Source: Notolepis coatsorum (lineage: Eukaryota; Chordata; Actinopteri; Aulopiformes; Paralepididae). From it: 64,000 nucleotides of DNA. Below are positions 24,701 to 34,414 of the stretch, in pieces; position 1 is the stretch's first letter, and every line of letters begins with the position of its first letter. A program made the position numbers and the translations under genes. The notes beneath the pieces were generated by a model. It had not been told where the DNA came from, made no database searches, and was given only the letters and a program-made list of their open reading frames with translations. The stretch is from assembly GCA_963971535.1 (NCBI GenBank), contig OZ020592.1, forward strand, positions 129,406,180 to 129,470,179. Reading direction: 5' to 3'.

Positions 24701-26650
24701 GCTAATGGGCTCTTCCAAAAGAGTCATTGAATCATTGTCTATGACTGGTATATCCAAATTTGCGAAGAAACTATTCATGAGAGAGGGGTCTTTGGGGGAA
24801 TCAGAGGTATATAGTGAAGAATAAAATGTTTTGAATTGACTATTTATTTCCAATGGGTCCGTATAGATCTCTCCAGTGGCAGAGTTAATTTGCGTGATCA
24901 AGTTCTGAGCGGTGCGGTGTTTTAGCTGTAGTGACAGCACTTTACTAGGTTTATCACCGAATTCAAAAAAGGACTGCCGTGATTTGAGTAGAAGCTGCTC
25001 AGCATGACTGGTGGAAAGGAGGTTAAATTCCGTCTGTAGGGTCACTCTTTCATTATAAAGTGCAGGTGTCGGAGAGACTGCGTATGAATAATCCAATTTA
25101 ATAATTTGGTCTGAAAGTTCAGTGCGTCTGCTGTTGTGCAGTTTATTACGTCGAGCACAATTAGAAATAATTTCTCCACGGAGAAAAGCTTTAAGAGCTT
25201 CCCAAATGATGGACATAGGCATGCCAGGGGTAGAATTTACCTCAATAAAAAATTTGATCTTAGTGGACAGGAACGATGAAAATGAGTCCTCAGATAGCAA
25301 TAGTGGATTAAGTTTCCACGGCCTGAATGATGGACATTTGTCCGGGAAGGCTAGCTCTAAGATTATTGCTGCATGGTCTGAAATAACAATGCTATCGTAA
25401 GAGCAGGAACGCACTTGAGATAGAAATGTGTTGTCAATAAACAAATAATCAATTCGAGAATATGTATGATGAACTGGTGAAAAGAAAGAGTACTGTTTGG
25501 CGGTGGGATGAAGGAAGCGCCAGACATCTGAAATACCGTATTGCTTCAGGAAGGACACTATGGCTCTAGCAGTCTGAGATTGTGGAGCTGGATTAGATGA
25601 TGATCGATCTAAGGCTGGGTTAAGAGCACAATTAAAGTCACCTCCCATAATCAGTTGGTTAGAGTTCAGGTCGGGGAGTGAAGAGATAAGTTTATTGATG
25701 AAATGCGTGTCACCAAAATTTGGAGCATATACGTTGACTAGGACTACCTTTGTGGAATAGAGAGTTCCTGAAACTATAATGAATCTGCCATTAGGGTCAG
25801 AGATCACATCAGATGGAGTAAATGGTGTGTTTTTGTTGATCAGAATGGCTGTTCCTCTGGCTTTGCTCTGAACACCAGAGTGGAACACTTGACCTACCCA
25901 AGCTCTGTGTATTCGACGGTGATCTACTCGCCGAAGGTGAGTTTCTTGCAGAAAAGCGATGCCAACCCCAAGCTGCTGTAAGTGAGTAAGGATCCTAGTA
26001 CGTTTCAAGGGGTTATTTACACCCTTCACATTCCAACTAATTATGTTAGTATTGCCCCCTGACCCCCTATTAGGATTAAACACTGGCATAAGAAAGTGAA
26101 AAAATATTCATGACATTTGAGATGGCAAAGTGGTGGTCCAGGGTGCTTATAATTAAAGATGAAAAAAAGTCATAAGAATAGAAACAAAAAACAATAAACA
26201 AAAATAGACAAAGATATTCACTGTTAATATTAGCAATGAAAAACAAACAAACATAAAACGCCCTCTCACGTCCCCGTGGGGCGTGACTACTCACAGCCAT
26301 AGTAACACTGACTGTGCCTAGCTTTACAGCTAACCGTGTGCACCCTGTGCTCTAACCGAGCACCCTGTGAGAACTGTAATTCTTAATTACACATGGCAAG
26401 AACCAAAAAAGAAAAGAAAAAAAAGGGAAGAAAGAAAAAATAATGAATAAATAAATAATTGCTCGACACGTGGCCATATATAATTATGTAACTAGTTTGG
26501 TTGGATAAGGCAGGTTTCTAACAATGTATACACCTAAACCCCTGTTTGGAATCTCATTGTAGTCCACCCCCTCAAGAGACAGGTACTGCCTATTTAGACC
26601 AGTAGAATGTAAGATATCTCTCTTTGGTTAGAGTTCTACACCAAATGTTT
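21777..26650 (-). mobile_element. L1-type LINE inserted in the EnSpm transposase gene
   Basis: Minus-strand element. The 3' end at about 21777-21812 has AATAAA and two A-runs. ORF2 spans 22073-26089. Upstream (26090-26650) no ORF1 is recognised, so it is probably 5'-truncated or starts near ORF2. The right edge is not exact. Downstream of it, EnSpm sequence resumes after a (CA)n at 26721-26757. Confidence 0.85.
22073..26089 (-). pseudogene. L1-type ORF2 (endonuclease-RT), one in-frame stop
   Basis: The first frame (24620-26089, 489 codons) has an L1-like endonuclease: IISWNVKGVNNP, FLQETHLRR, MGGDFNCALNP and ISDHAAIIL. It ends at a TAA (24620-24622) just after GKSPGPDGFPVEF. The same frame continues without shift as the RT (22073-24589): YRPISLLN, ALDAEKAFDRVEWDY, RGTRQGCPLSP and catalytic YADD at 23957-23968. 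A C-terminal CDRCHQ...HMFWHC zinc-type motif follows. So one nonsense codon in an A-rich stretch separates two otherwise open halves totalling about 1335 codons. The last 30 codons may be read-through of the 3' UTR. Confidence 0.92.
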
Positions 26651-26720
26651 GGGCCATGGGGTATGTTGTTTTATAAAGGTGCATAGTGGCACCAAACGTG
26701 CCTTTTCCATATAACTAACA
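26090..26720. other. Region upstream of L1 ORF2
   Basis: AT-rich sequence of unclear origin, probably the 5' part of the LINE. An A-rich run at 26400-26460 could encode a basic peptide, but no ORF1 motif is visible. Confidence 0.5.
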
Positions 26721-26724
26721 CACA

Positions 26725-26756
<32 letters not shown>

Positions 26757-26795
26757 GGGGTGTAAAGTATACACCACCTAATTTATGTATACCCT
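26721..26795. repeat. (CA)n and a sliver of EnSpm transposase
   Basis: (CA)n at 26721-26757. Next to it, minus strand 26758-26795 reads KKGIHKLGGVYFTP, which continues the transposase frame that breaks at 27153 (LGSK) on the far side of the SINE. Confidence 0.75.
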
Positions 26796-27152
26796 TTTTG
26801 GGGCGGCGTGGCTCAGGGGTAGAGCGGGTCGTCCAATGATCGAAGGGTTGGTGGTTCGAATCCCGCTCAAGCCCATGTCCATCCCACTGCCGTTGTGTCC
26901 TTGGGCAAGACACTTAACCTACTTGCCTCGTATGAATGTGTATGCATGTGAATGAATGTTGGTGGTGGTCGGAGGGGCCGTAGGCGTTGATTATTCGCCA
27001 CGCTTCCGTGAGTCTGCCTCAGGGCAGCTCTGGCTGCAATTGTAGCTTACCACCACCGGTATGACTGTGTATGAACGAATAATGGACTCTGTGAAGCGCT
27101 CTGGGTCTCATGAAGAGCGCTATATAAATCCAAGTCATTATTATTATTTTTA
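26796..27152 (+). mobile_element. tRNA-derived SINE
   Basis: The head has a pol III A box (GTGGCTCAGGGGTAGAGC, 26808-26825) and a B box (GGTTCGAATCC, 26852-26862). A SINE body follows, then a 3' tail GAAGAGCGCTATATAAATCCAAG and an ATT-rich end. It interrupts the EnSpm transposase reading. It is not a functional tRNA gene, because there is no cloverleaf beyond the head. Confidence 0.87.
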
Positions 27153-28054
27153 GAGCCCAATGGATTTGCAGTTTCAAAGTCATCATAAAAAAGTTGAATT
27201 TGAAAGGAATCTTTTTCTACTGAAAACAGGGGACTTTCTTTCAAATAGGTGGCATCTCTCAAGTCTGCATACACACCTTCCTTAGTCATGTGCCTGGGCT
27301 TTAACATGTCTGCAAGTTCTGGGTTTTGAAAAATGCTCTTCAGCGTTTCCAAAATGGGAACATATGCAAACTTATCAGTTACAATGACCTGGTCATATGT
27401 CCCAGTAGTTTTGTTTCTTCTGCTGTCAAATCTTGTGCCAAGCACCTTTTCAACGGGTTCAACTTTTCCCCATTTCTCTTTGAAGTGTTTGTTTATTTTT
27501 GCCTCAGAATTTAAGTGTGTGAATGGGTTTTCCAACTTTTGGAATGACTGTTCTATGCTGTTCTTATTTTCTGTGTCCTGTGGAGATAAGCACTGTAGAG
27601 CTGCATCTTTAGCGTGACTATGAATCTCAGAAATCACTTCTTCCATGGTTGAGACAAAACGTTTTACAGTAGACTGACTGGTTCCAGCAGCCTTGAGTTG
27701 TGCAACAGCAGTTGCACACATATCGAGAGTGCTCCTATTAGAGTTTCTGAACAGTCCACATGTGGCCGTCGCATCGACATCAGATGTTGTGGCGGTCTCA
27801 TCTACATTAGCGATCACCGCCTCTCCTACACTGTTTACATTAACATCAGTGTCAACCTCTTGGTCAATATACTCAGTGTGTTTGTTGTCTAAATGTTTCC
27901 TAAAACCTGAAAACGTACCAAACCTATAGCCACATCCAGTCTGAGCACATTTAAGGCGAAGCTTTTTTCCTTGAACGTAACCGTGAACTATTCGCAAATG
28001 CCTAACAAGCCTATTTGTACAACCTAACTCCTTCCGACAATCAAAACACTTCAT
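27153..28054 (-). pseudogene. EnSpm-like transposase, N-terminal zinc-finger part
   Basis: The frame starts MKCFDCRKELGCTNRLVRHL and contains two C2H2-like fingers: CFDC...HLRIVH, and CAQTGCGYRF...HLDNKH. An acidic linker follows, then a conserved block ending IQLFYDDFETANPLGSK, where the SINE cuts it. About 300 codons belong to the transposon; the frame's last codons up to 27047 are SINE. The N-terminus looks natural, with a stop-free run from this ATG. Confidence 0.78.
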
Positions 28055-28069
28055 GGCGGAGGAGAAGCC

Positions 28070-28315
28070 TCATGCACTAATGAAGCAACCTCGCCCTAAC
28101 TTCAGCAACATGAGGACTCTCCTTGACTTTCCCAACATCAATACTGTACACAGTGGTCTAGAGGAACGTGTACATGTTGCGCAGCATGGTGTTGTATGCT
28201 GTGCCAAACACATAATGTGCCTTAAAGAGTTCATCTAAAGCACCAAGAGAAGAGATTGACTTGCAAGGTATGGCCTTCTTGTCAAGAATGATGTAGAACC
28301 GGTGGATCGCGTGTG
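28070..28315 (-). pseudogene. C-terminal fragment of a second EnSpm-associated ORF
   Basis: Minus strand reads FYIILDKKAIPCKSISSLGA, LDELFKAHYVFGTAY and NMYTFL, then a stop. In the same frame TTVYSIDVGKVKESPHVAEV follows up to another stop about 10 bp before the transposase ATG. The family often accompanies EnSpm-like transposases in fish (from memory). The upstream part is lost in a GT microsatellite (28316-28385). Confidence 0.6.
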
Positions 28316-28337
28316 TGAGTGTGTGTGTGTGTGTGAG

Positions 28338-28370
<33 letters not shown>

Positions 28371-28555
28371 GTGTGTGTGTGCACACAACCGATTCCGTGT
28401 GTGTATGGATATATATATGTTTGTGTCTAGTCTACTACACAGTTGTCAGAAATCAGGGTCTTGAGATGTCTCCAACATGTCTGTCACAGTATTGTACGTC
28501 GGAGACATCTTCCAACATGTATCTGACGAATGCAAAAGCATTCAGTCTCATTTAA
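28316..28555. repeat. GT-rich microsatellite and short unique stretch
   Basis: GT/GC repeats to 28385, then AT-rich sequence. GAGATGTCTCCAACATGTCTG (28463) and GGAGACATCTTCCAACATGT (28500) form a small repeat. No gene is seen. Confidence 0.6.
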
Positions 28556-29200
28556 TTTAATTCCAAACCGTTATTTAAACTCAAAAGGCAACAGAGGTTT
28601 CCCTCATTTACAGTCATGTCGAGTATTTGATTTGATTTGATTTGAGTGATTGATTTATCCCAAACATTAGGTAGCTTACCAATAAGGGCCTTAAAGGAAA
28701 ACTCCAAAATGTTGGGAAATGTCCAGAGAGAGACAAGAAGAGACAAGCTTAGCACAATGAATGGAAGTGGACATGACCGGGTAGCCTAGCCATTGTTCAA
28801 CTAACACCTCTCCCGAAGGCTACCCGGTCATGTCCGCTTCCATTCATTGTGCTAAGCTAGGCTAACGTGCAGCCAGATAGCTTTCTACTGAACATACAGA
28901 GAGGAAACTGGTATCTATCTTATTGTCTCTCTCTGGAGAAGACGGTAAGCAAATTTCCCAAAATGTTGGAGTTGTCCTTTACAAATGAACAAATTCCAGT
29001 GTTTGTTGCACCTCTCCATCAGTGGGGACCAACCAACCTTCTCATATAAAGGACACAGCGATGAGCATGGTCTGTCATCATTAGTGATGAATCTGAGAGC
29101 AGAGTGATATACAGAGTCCAGGGATGTAAGGGTTGAGGCCGCAGCACGCCTACAAATGACGTCACCATAGTCCAGGAATGATAACTCTCCACACACAAGT
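28556..29200 (-). mobile_element. LINE C-terminal fragment split by a MITE
   Basis: Minus strand at 28985-29200 reads LSFLDYGDVICRRAAASTL, SALRFITNDDRP and LYEKVGWSPL. At 28560-28690 it resumes with FKALIGKLPNVWDKS and a terminal NEGNLCCLLSLNN. Both belong to the C-terminus of one fish CR1/L2-like LINE family. The part between is the palindromic MITE 28693-28980. Confidence 0.78.
28693..28980. mobile_element. Palindromic MITE
   Basis: The left end AAAGGAAAACTCCAAAATGT is matched inverted by the right end ACATTTTGG-type sequence closing GTTGTCCTTT. Deeper arms (TAGCACAATGAATGGAAG at 28749 and CTTCCATTCATTGTGCTA at 28838) are also inverted copies. There is no ORF. It separates two halves of a LINE. 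Confidence 0.82.
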
Positions 29201-29204
29201 ACAC

Positions 29205-29207
29205 ATG

Positions 29208-29244
<37 letters not shown>

Positions 29245-29655
29245 CACACATGCTGCAATCACTTTAAACAAAATGGAAAGGTCACTTTAACGGAATGAGG
29301 AATATCAAGGTCAGGAAATAACCGATGTGGTTCTTGTATAGTATAGTTTAGATATAGTAAGTATAGCATAATGACAGAGTTAAAACTGTATATTGTATAG
29401 TAGTGTACATAGGACCCAGTGCCTTCTCAGGAATTTAGCATGTCTATTTTTAGCATGCACATCTTATATCTTCTTATTACCATTTTTAATTTTTTTTTTA
29501 TTATTTTATTATTAGTATTATTGCACAATCGATGCATGCATTTCACTGTATGCCCTGGTATGTAGACAAATAAACCTCTTGAATCTTGAACCATGAATAA
29601 TAAAACTCTCTCTCTCCCCACCTCTCCTCCCCCGCCTCTCCTCTTCCACCGCCAG
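29205..29655. other. Intron before GRID1 exon B
   Basis: (CA)n at 29208-29242, AT-rich sequence with a T-run (29491-29500), then a pyrimidine tract (29608-29655) ending CACCGCCAG, the exon B acceptor. Confidence 0.75.
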
Positions 29656-29968
29656 CGGGCCGACGTGGGCCTGTCCGCCCTCACCATCACCCCCGAGAGG
29701 GAGAGCGCGGTGGACTTCACCACGCGCTACATGGACTACTCCGTGGGCGTGCTCCTGCGCAAGGCTGAGCGCACCGTGGACATGTTCGCCTGCCTGGCGC
29801 CCTTCGACCTGTCGCTGTGGGCGTGCATCGCAGGCACGGTGCTGCTGGTGGGGATCCTGGTCTACCTGCTGAACTGGCTCAACCCGCCCAGGCTGCCCAT
29901 GGGACCGGTGTCCTCCACCACGCTCTACAACTCCATGTGGTTCGTCTACGGCTCCTTCGTGCAGCAAG
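29656..29968 (+). CDS. grid1: GRID1-like exon B (end of S1, M1, pore start)
   Basis: This is a 313-bp exon, phase 0 at the start and phase 1 at the end. The acceptor CAG is at 29653-29655 and the donor CAAG|GTGAGG follows 29968. It encodes [17 protein letters not shown], the end of the S1 ligand-binding half, then [14 protein letters not shown] and [19 protein letters not shown]. The first membrane helix runs through [22 protein letters not shown] and the pore-region start [15 protein letters not shown] follow. These fit GRID1 closely (LSLWACIAG and LNPPRL, from memory, differ in GRID2). It continues exon A in reading order, but exon A lies on the other strand. The following exon, with the SYTANLAAFL motif, is not in the window. 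Confidence 0.94.
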
Positions 29969-31075
29969 GTGAGGAGGGAGGAGAGGGGTGGGGGAGGGAG
30001 GAGGGAGGAGAGGGGTGGGGGAGGGAGGAGGGAGGAGAGGGGTGGGGGAGGGAGGAGGGAGGGAGGGAGGGAGGGAGGAGAGGGTGGAGGAGAGGGGAGA
30101 GGAGGGAGGAGAGGAGGGAGGAGAGGGGTGGGGGAGGGAGGAGGGAGGGAGGGAGGAGAGGGTGGAGGAGAGGGGAGAGGAGGGAGGAGAGGGGTGGGGG
30201 AGGAGGGAGGAGAAGGGTGGGGGAGGGAGGAGGGAGGGAGGGAGGAGAGGGTGGAGGAGAGGGGAGAGGAGGGAGGAGAGGGGTGGGGGAGGAGGAGGGA
30301 GGGAGGGAGGGAGGAGAGGGTGGAGGAGAGGGGAGAGGAGGGAGGAGAGGGGTGGGGGAGGGAGGAGAGGGGTGGGGGAGGGAGGAGAGGGGTGGGGGAG
30401 AGAGGAGAGGGGTGGGGGGGGGAGGAGAGGGGTGGGGGGGGAGGAGGGAGGAGAGGGTGGAGGAGAGGGGAGAGGAGGGAGGAGAGGGGTGGGGGAGGGA
30501 GGAGAGGGGTGGGGGGGGGCGGAGAGGGGTGGGGGGGGAGGAGGGAGGAGAGGGTGGAGGAGAGGGGAGAGGAGGGAGGAGAGGGGTGAGGAGGGAGGAG
30601 AGGTGAGGAGGGAGGGAGGGAGGAGAGGGTGAGGAGGGAGGAGAGGTGAGGAGGGAGGAGAGGTGAGGAGGGAGGAGAGGTGAGGAGGGAGGAGAGGGGT
30701 GGGGGAGGGAGGAGGGAGGGAGGGAGGAGAGGGGTGGGTGAGGAGGGAGGGAGGGAGGGAGGGAGGAGAGGGTGGAGGAGAGGGGAGAGGGGTGAGGAGG
30801 GAGGAGAGGGTGAGGAGGGAGGAGAGGTGAGGAGGGAGGAGAGGGGTGGGTGAGGAGGGAGGGAGGGAGGGAGGGAGGGAGGAGAGGGTGGAGGAGAGGG
30901 GAGAGGGTGAGGAGGGAGGAGAGGTGAGGAGGGAGGAGAGGGTGGAGGAGAGGGGAGAGGGGTGAGGAGGGAGGAGAGGGAGGGAGGAGGGAGGAGAGGG
31001 AGGGAGGAGAGGGGAGAGGAGGGAGGAGAGGGAGGGAGGAGGGAGGAGAGGGAGGGGAGGGGAGGGGAGGGATGG
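29969..31075. repeat. Purine-only (GGA)-rich minisatellite at the exon B donor
   Basis: About 1.1 kb with almost no pyrimidine except T in GGTG. Units are built from GGAGGAGAGGGGTGGGGGAG blocks with variable (GGGA)n runs. Long G-runs favour G-quadruplexes and the mirror-symmetric purine strand could form triplex DNA. The first repeat unit contains the splice donor itself. Confidence 0.93.
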
Positions 31076-31432
31076 ATGGATGGATGGATGGATGGATGGA
31101 TGGATGGATGGATGGATGGATGGATGGATGGATGGATGGATGGATGGATGGATGGATGGATGGATGGATGGATGGGTGGATGGATGGATGGATGGAGAGA
31201 CGGATGGATGGATGGATGGATGGGTGGGTGGATGGATGGATGGATGGATGGATGGATGGATGGATGGATGGATGGATGGATGGATGGAGAGACGGATGGA
31301 TGGATGGATGGGTGGGTGGATGGATGGATGGATGGATGGATGGATGGATGGATGGATGGATGGATGGATGGATGGATGGATGGATGGATGGATGGATGGA
31401 TGGATGGCTGGCTGGATGGATGGGTGGTTTGT
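31070..31432. repeat. (GGAT)n microsatellite
   Basis: About 85 GGAT units with a few GGGT and GAGAC interruptions. Smaller islands lie at 31480-31500 and 31609-31635. The spurious MDGW repeat ORFs come from this. Confidence 0.97.
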
Positions 31433-32299
31433 GTTCAATGAATCTCGATGCTGTTCAATCTCATGAGGTTTGTGTACATATGGATGGATGGATGGATGAA
31501 GGGAAAGATGGTATACACACCGTGGAGGTAGATGGATGGATCAATGAAAGGATTGATGGATACTCTCTGTGGAATCTGTGTTTTACAACTCTGTGGTTTG
31601 TAAATGCACGGACGGGTGGATGGGTGGATGGAGGGATATTGCGGCTCATGTTCCAATCAAATTGTGTTCCCCCAAAAGACACACTGCTGACAACATCCCC
31701 TGCTGTATAATCTGATGACGGCTGTGTTTGGGATTTTGAATCCCATCAGGCCACTGAGCCAGCGGATTGCCCCGTTTCCTATCGTTGCAGTAATCAAATG
31801 AAAGACAAAGAGAAATGGGGAGACTTTGTTCCGCAGTCAAAGCGGGTCGAGGGTAGGAGAACGGACCCATCCTGGCCTTGCTGGGTTTTGGCCCGGCGCC
31901 CGGGGGCCCGATACCTCATAATCTGCGGAGGGATTAATGTTCAATCGGTAACATGTGATGGAATCAGAGGCGGAAAAGAGGAACGATGGAGGGAGCAATT
32001 GAGGAAGCATAAAAGAGGAGAGATAGAGTAATGATGGATGTGTTTGCATGTGTCACTGTGTGTCTCTGTGTGAGATGACAAATATGTTAGTGATTTCATG
32101 GACTCCAATGTTCCACTAATAATCTGAACAACAGCCCGTCAGAATAAATATCAGCTAAAACAGTTACAAGTCGACACACAGTGGTCGAAGATTATACTTT
32201 TAAATGCAGCAAAAAGGAGGAAGAACCTTCAGCTTCAGAGTCAGTTGGAGGATGTTCCAAAAGTTCAGTTTTTCCTAGTTCAGAGCAGGAGGAGGAACC
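31433..32299. other. Intronic sequence
   Basis: Mostly unique-looking sequence with scattered GGAT remnants to 31640. No ORF, RNA or transposon motif was recognised. Confidence 0.55.
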
Positions 32300-32413
32300 T
32301 TAACCCTTTCACTGCCACACGACAGAAGGTTAACCCTTTACTATCACACAACCGACGGTCGTGTGGCAGTGAAAGGGCTAACCTTCTGTGTGTTGTCGCA
32401 GTGAAAGGGTTAA
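32300..32413. mobile_element. piggyBac-like MITE, nested palindrome
   Basis: TTAA at both edges (32300-32303 and 32410-32413). The left terminus CCCTTTCACTGCCACACGAC is mirrored by the right terminus, which closes GCAGTGAAAGGG. Inside, a second pair starts TTAACCCTTTACTATCACAC at 32330 and closes GTGTGGCAGTGAAAGGGCTAA at about 32380. No coding capacity. Confidence 0.82.
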
Positions 32414-33085
32414 CCGTTTTGGATATAATAACCCTCCTTATATGCATGTTGGAATTCAGAAGTGATGCTGTTTTCTGAGAGGTAGTGCTGAATCTGTTTA
32501 AAAACAACACCTTCCATGATTTAGCTTAAAACTGGCAAGATACTAATAGGTCTATTATTTGCTCCATTAAAAGGCTGTTTAGCATTTTTGGGAAGCGGAG
32601 TGACCTTAGCTATCTTCCACATTTGAGGAAAAACACCTTCGCTTAGACATAGATAAAAAAAAATATGACACAGTGGCTTTGCTACAATTCTGGCTGCCAG
32701 CTGGAGCAGTTTACCATCTAAGTTAGCATGACCACAAGGTTTATCACACTGTATGGACAAGAGAAGCTTTTCAATTTGCTCTAGATTTATATCCATGAAA
32801 TCAAATTCGATTTTTTTTGTATGCATAATGTGCTGCTTAATTATTGATTCAGACAGTTTACCATCCACTGGCAACATTTGATTCCTTATCATCTCCACCT
32901 TATCAATAAAATAATCATTAAAAATGATTAGCTATATCTGGAGGTTTGGTGATAAATCCACCAGCTGCTTCTATAAACGAGGGCATCGTATTTGTTTTAT
33001 TCTTTCCCGTGACCTCATTTAAGGTTCTCCGTAACTTTTTGCTGTCACCTTTCATTTCTTCAAACTTGGATTTATAGTATTGTTT
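32414..33085 (-). mobile_element. LINE (L2-like) RT fragment
   Basis: Minus strand reads KSKFEEMKGDSKKLRRTLNE (about 33010), CDKPCGHANLDGKLLQLAAR, GVFPQMWKIAKVTPLPKN and NNRPISILPVLS, then a stop and IMEGVVFKQIQHYLSENSIT. This is the linker and start of the RT. It ends at the TTAA of the MITE (32410) and is not resumed beyond it, so it is truncated there. Confidence 0.8.
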
Positions 33086-33752
33086 TTTCTTCTTCTGTGT
33101 ATTCATTTTGGTATGACATACTCGCCGACTCCTGCCTATAGTGCATCTGACCCCGCGTGTGTCTCTCTCTCCTTGAGCCTGTGTTTCGGGGGGGGGGCGA
33201 CGGACGGACGGGCAGAACGTGATGGAGACATATTGTACGCGCACTTGCCCGCCCGCGTGGCAAAGGCACGTGCAGTCTGAGGCGGAACAAGTGAAGCGTG
33301 GCGTAACCGCTCATTTCTCACGAGAGGAAACAATTTTAGCTTGTTAACATGCTCCGGGACATGGGATAGGTGATTTCTGCGGCGTCATTAATTACACAAA
33401 TGTTTTTTTAGGGGGGGGGGGGGGTTGTTTGTTCCGTAAAAAGATGTGAGTGAAATATTTCTGGTCCCGAAACAAGCAGCAGATGAGCCTTTCAGCCGCT
33501 CTGTAAATAATCCTCCATCTTGCGCCGCCACTAATGGCGATAATGATTATGATGATACATGCTAATTGTTGTTTGATATTCGCTATCATTTTCCAGTTTT
33601 TTTTACCGTTAATTAACATGTTAGTCACGCCGTCGTTAGGGAGGGAGGGAGAGGGACGGTAGTGGGGAGAGATGGAGAGAGGGAGACAGGGAGAGTGGAG
33701 AAAATTGGAATTATTCGACATCGGGCTCACCTCTGTGTACGGTATCTGTGTG

Positions 33753-33767
<15 letters not shown>
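33086..33767. other. Intronic sequence
   Basis: Contains two G-runs (33190-33198, 33412-33424) and a locally GC-rich part (33140-33300). No gene motif is seen on either strand. Confidence 0.5.
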
Positions 33768-33845
<78 letters not shown>

Positions 33846-33860
33846 GTATATCTCTCTCTG

Positions 33861-33892
<32 letters not shown>
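33768..33892. repeat. (CT)n microsatellite
   Basis: CT dinucleotides with GTAT interruptions near 33845. Confidence 0.96.
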
Positions 33893-33894
<2 letters not shown>

Positions 33895-34017
33895 GGTGTA
33901 ATCGAATCATTATGCATGGCGTGAACACAGTCCCTTGGCCACAGGTGACTCATAGAGTTTCCATCTTGACTGCAATATCTTTGCCATTATGAACTCAGCA
34001 TTGGACAGACCATCACC

Positions 34018-34414
34018 ATACAGACTATCAGGATGGACAGACTATCAGCAGGACAGACTATCAGCAGGACAGACTATCAGCAGGACAGACTATCACATGG
34101 ACAGACTATCACATGGACAGACTATCAGCAGGACAGACTATCAGCAGGACAGACTATTACATTGACATACTTATCACATGGACAGACTATCACATGGACA
34201 GACTATCACATGGACAGACTATCACATGGACATACTATCACATGGACAGACTATCACATGGACAGACTATCACATGGACAGACTATCACATGGACAGACT
34301 ATCACATGGACAGACTATCACATGGACAGACTATCAGCAGGACAGACTATCAGCAGGACAGACTATCACATGGACAGACTATCACATGGACAGACTATCA
34401 CATGGACAGACTAT
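34018..34414. repeat. 16-bp minisatellite, left part
   Basis: Two alternating 16-bp unit types, ATCACATGGACAGACT and ATCAGCAGGACAGACT, about 25 copies. The array continues at 36417 after a LINE insertion. Confidence 0.95.

Larger units (their letters stand above)
19592..28300 (-). mobile_element. CACTA/EnSpm-like DNA transposon with nested insertions
   Basis: Minus-strand pieces of one large transposase are spread over 8.7 kb: N-terminal zinc-finger part 27153-28054, a short piece 26758-26795, then 21165-21785 and 20168-21034. Between them sit a SINE (26796-27152), an L1-type LINE (21777-about 26650) and a LINE tail (21035-21160). Read without the insertions, the pieces follow in order. A subterminal region of repeated GTGTTAA/TTAACAC motifs (19600-20110) ends near CACAGTAAAATTTGCAGTG at 19595. 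The superfamily is assigned from remembered fish EnSpm proteins and should be checked. Confidence 0.7.

Noticed and set aside
26796-26870. tRNA gene
   Set aside because: A and B boxes are present but there is no complete cloverleaf or anticodon arm, and a SINE body follows. The same holds at 46665, 49858 and 57475.
29969-30632. Gly-Glu-Arg repeat ORFs continuing exon B
   Set aside because: These are read-through of the donor into purine repeats; the GRID1 reading requires splicing at 29968.
31072-31710. Met-Asp-Gly-Trp repeat ORFs, and Ile-His-Pro-Ser on the reverse
   Set aside because: Artefact of (GGAT)n; the same applies at 58130-58895.
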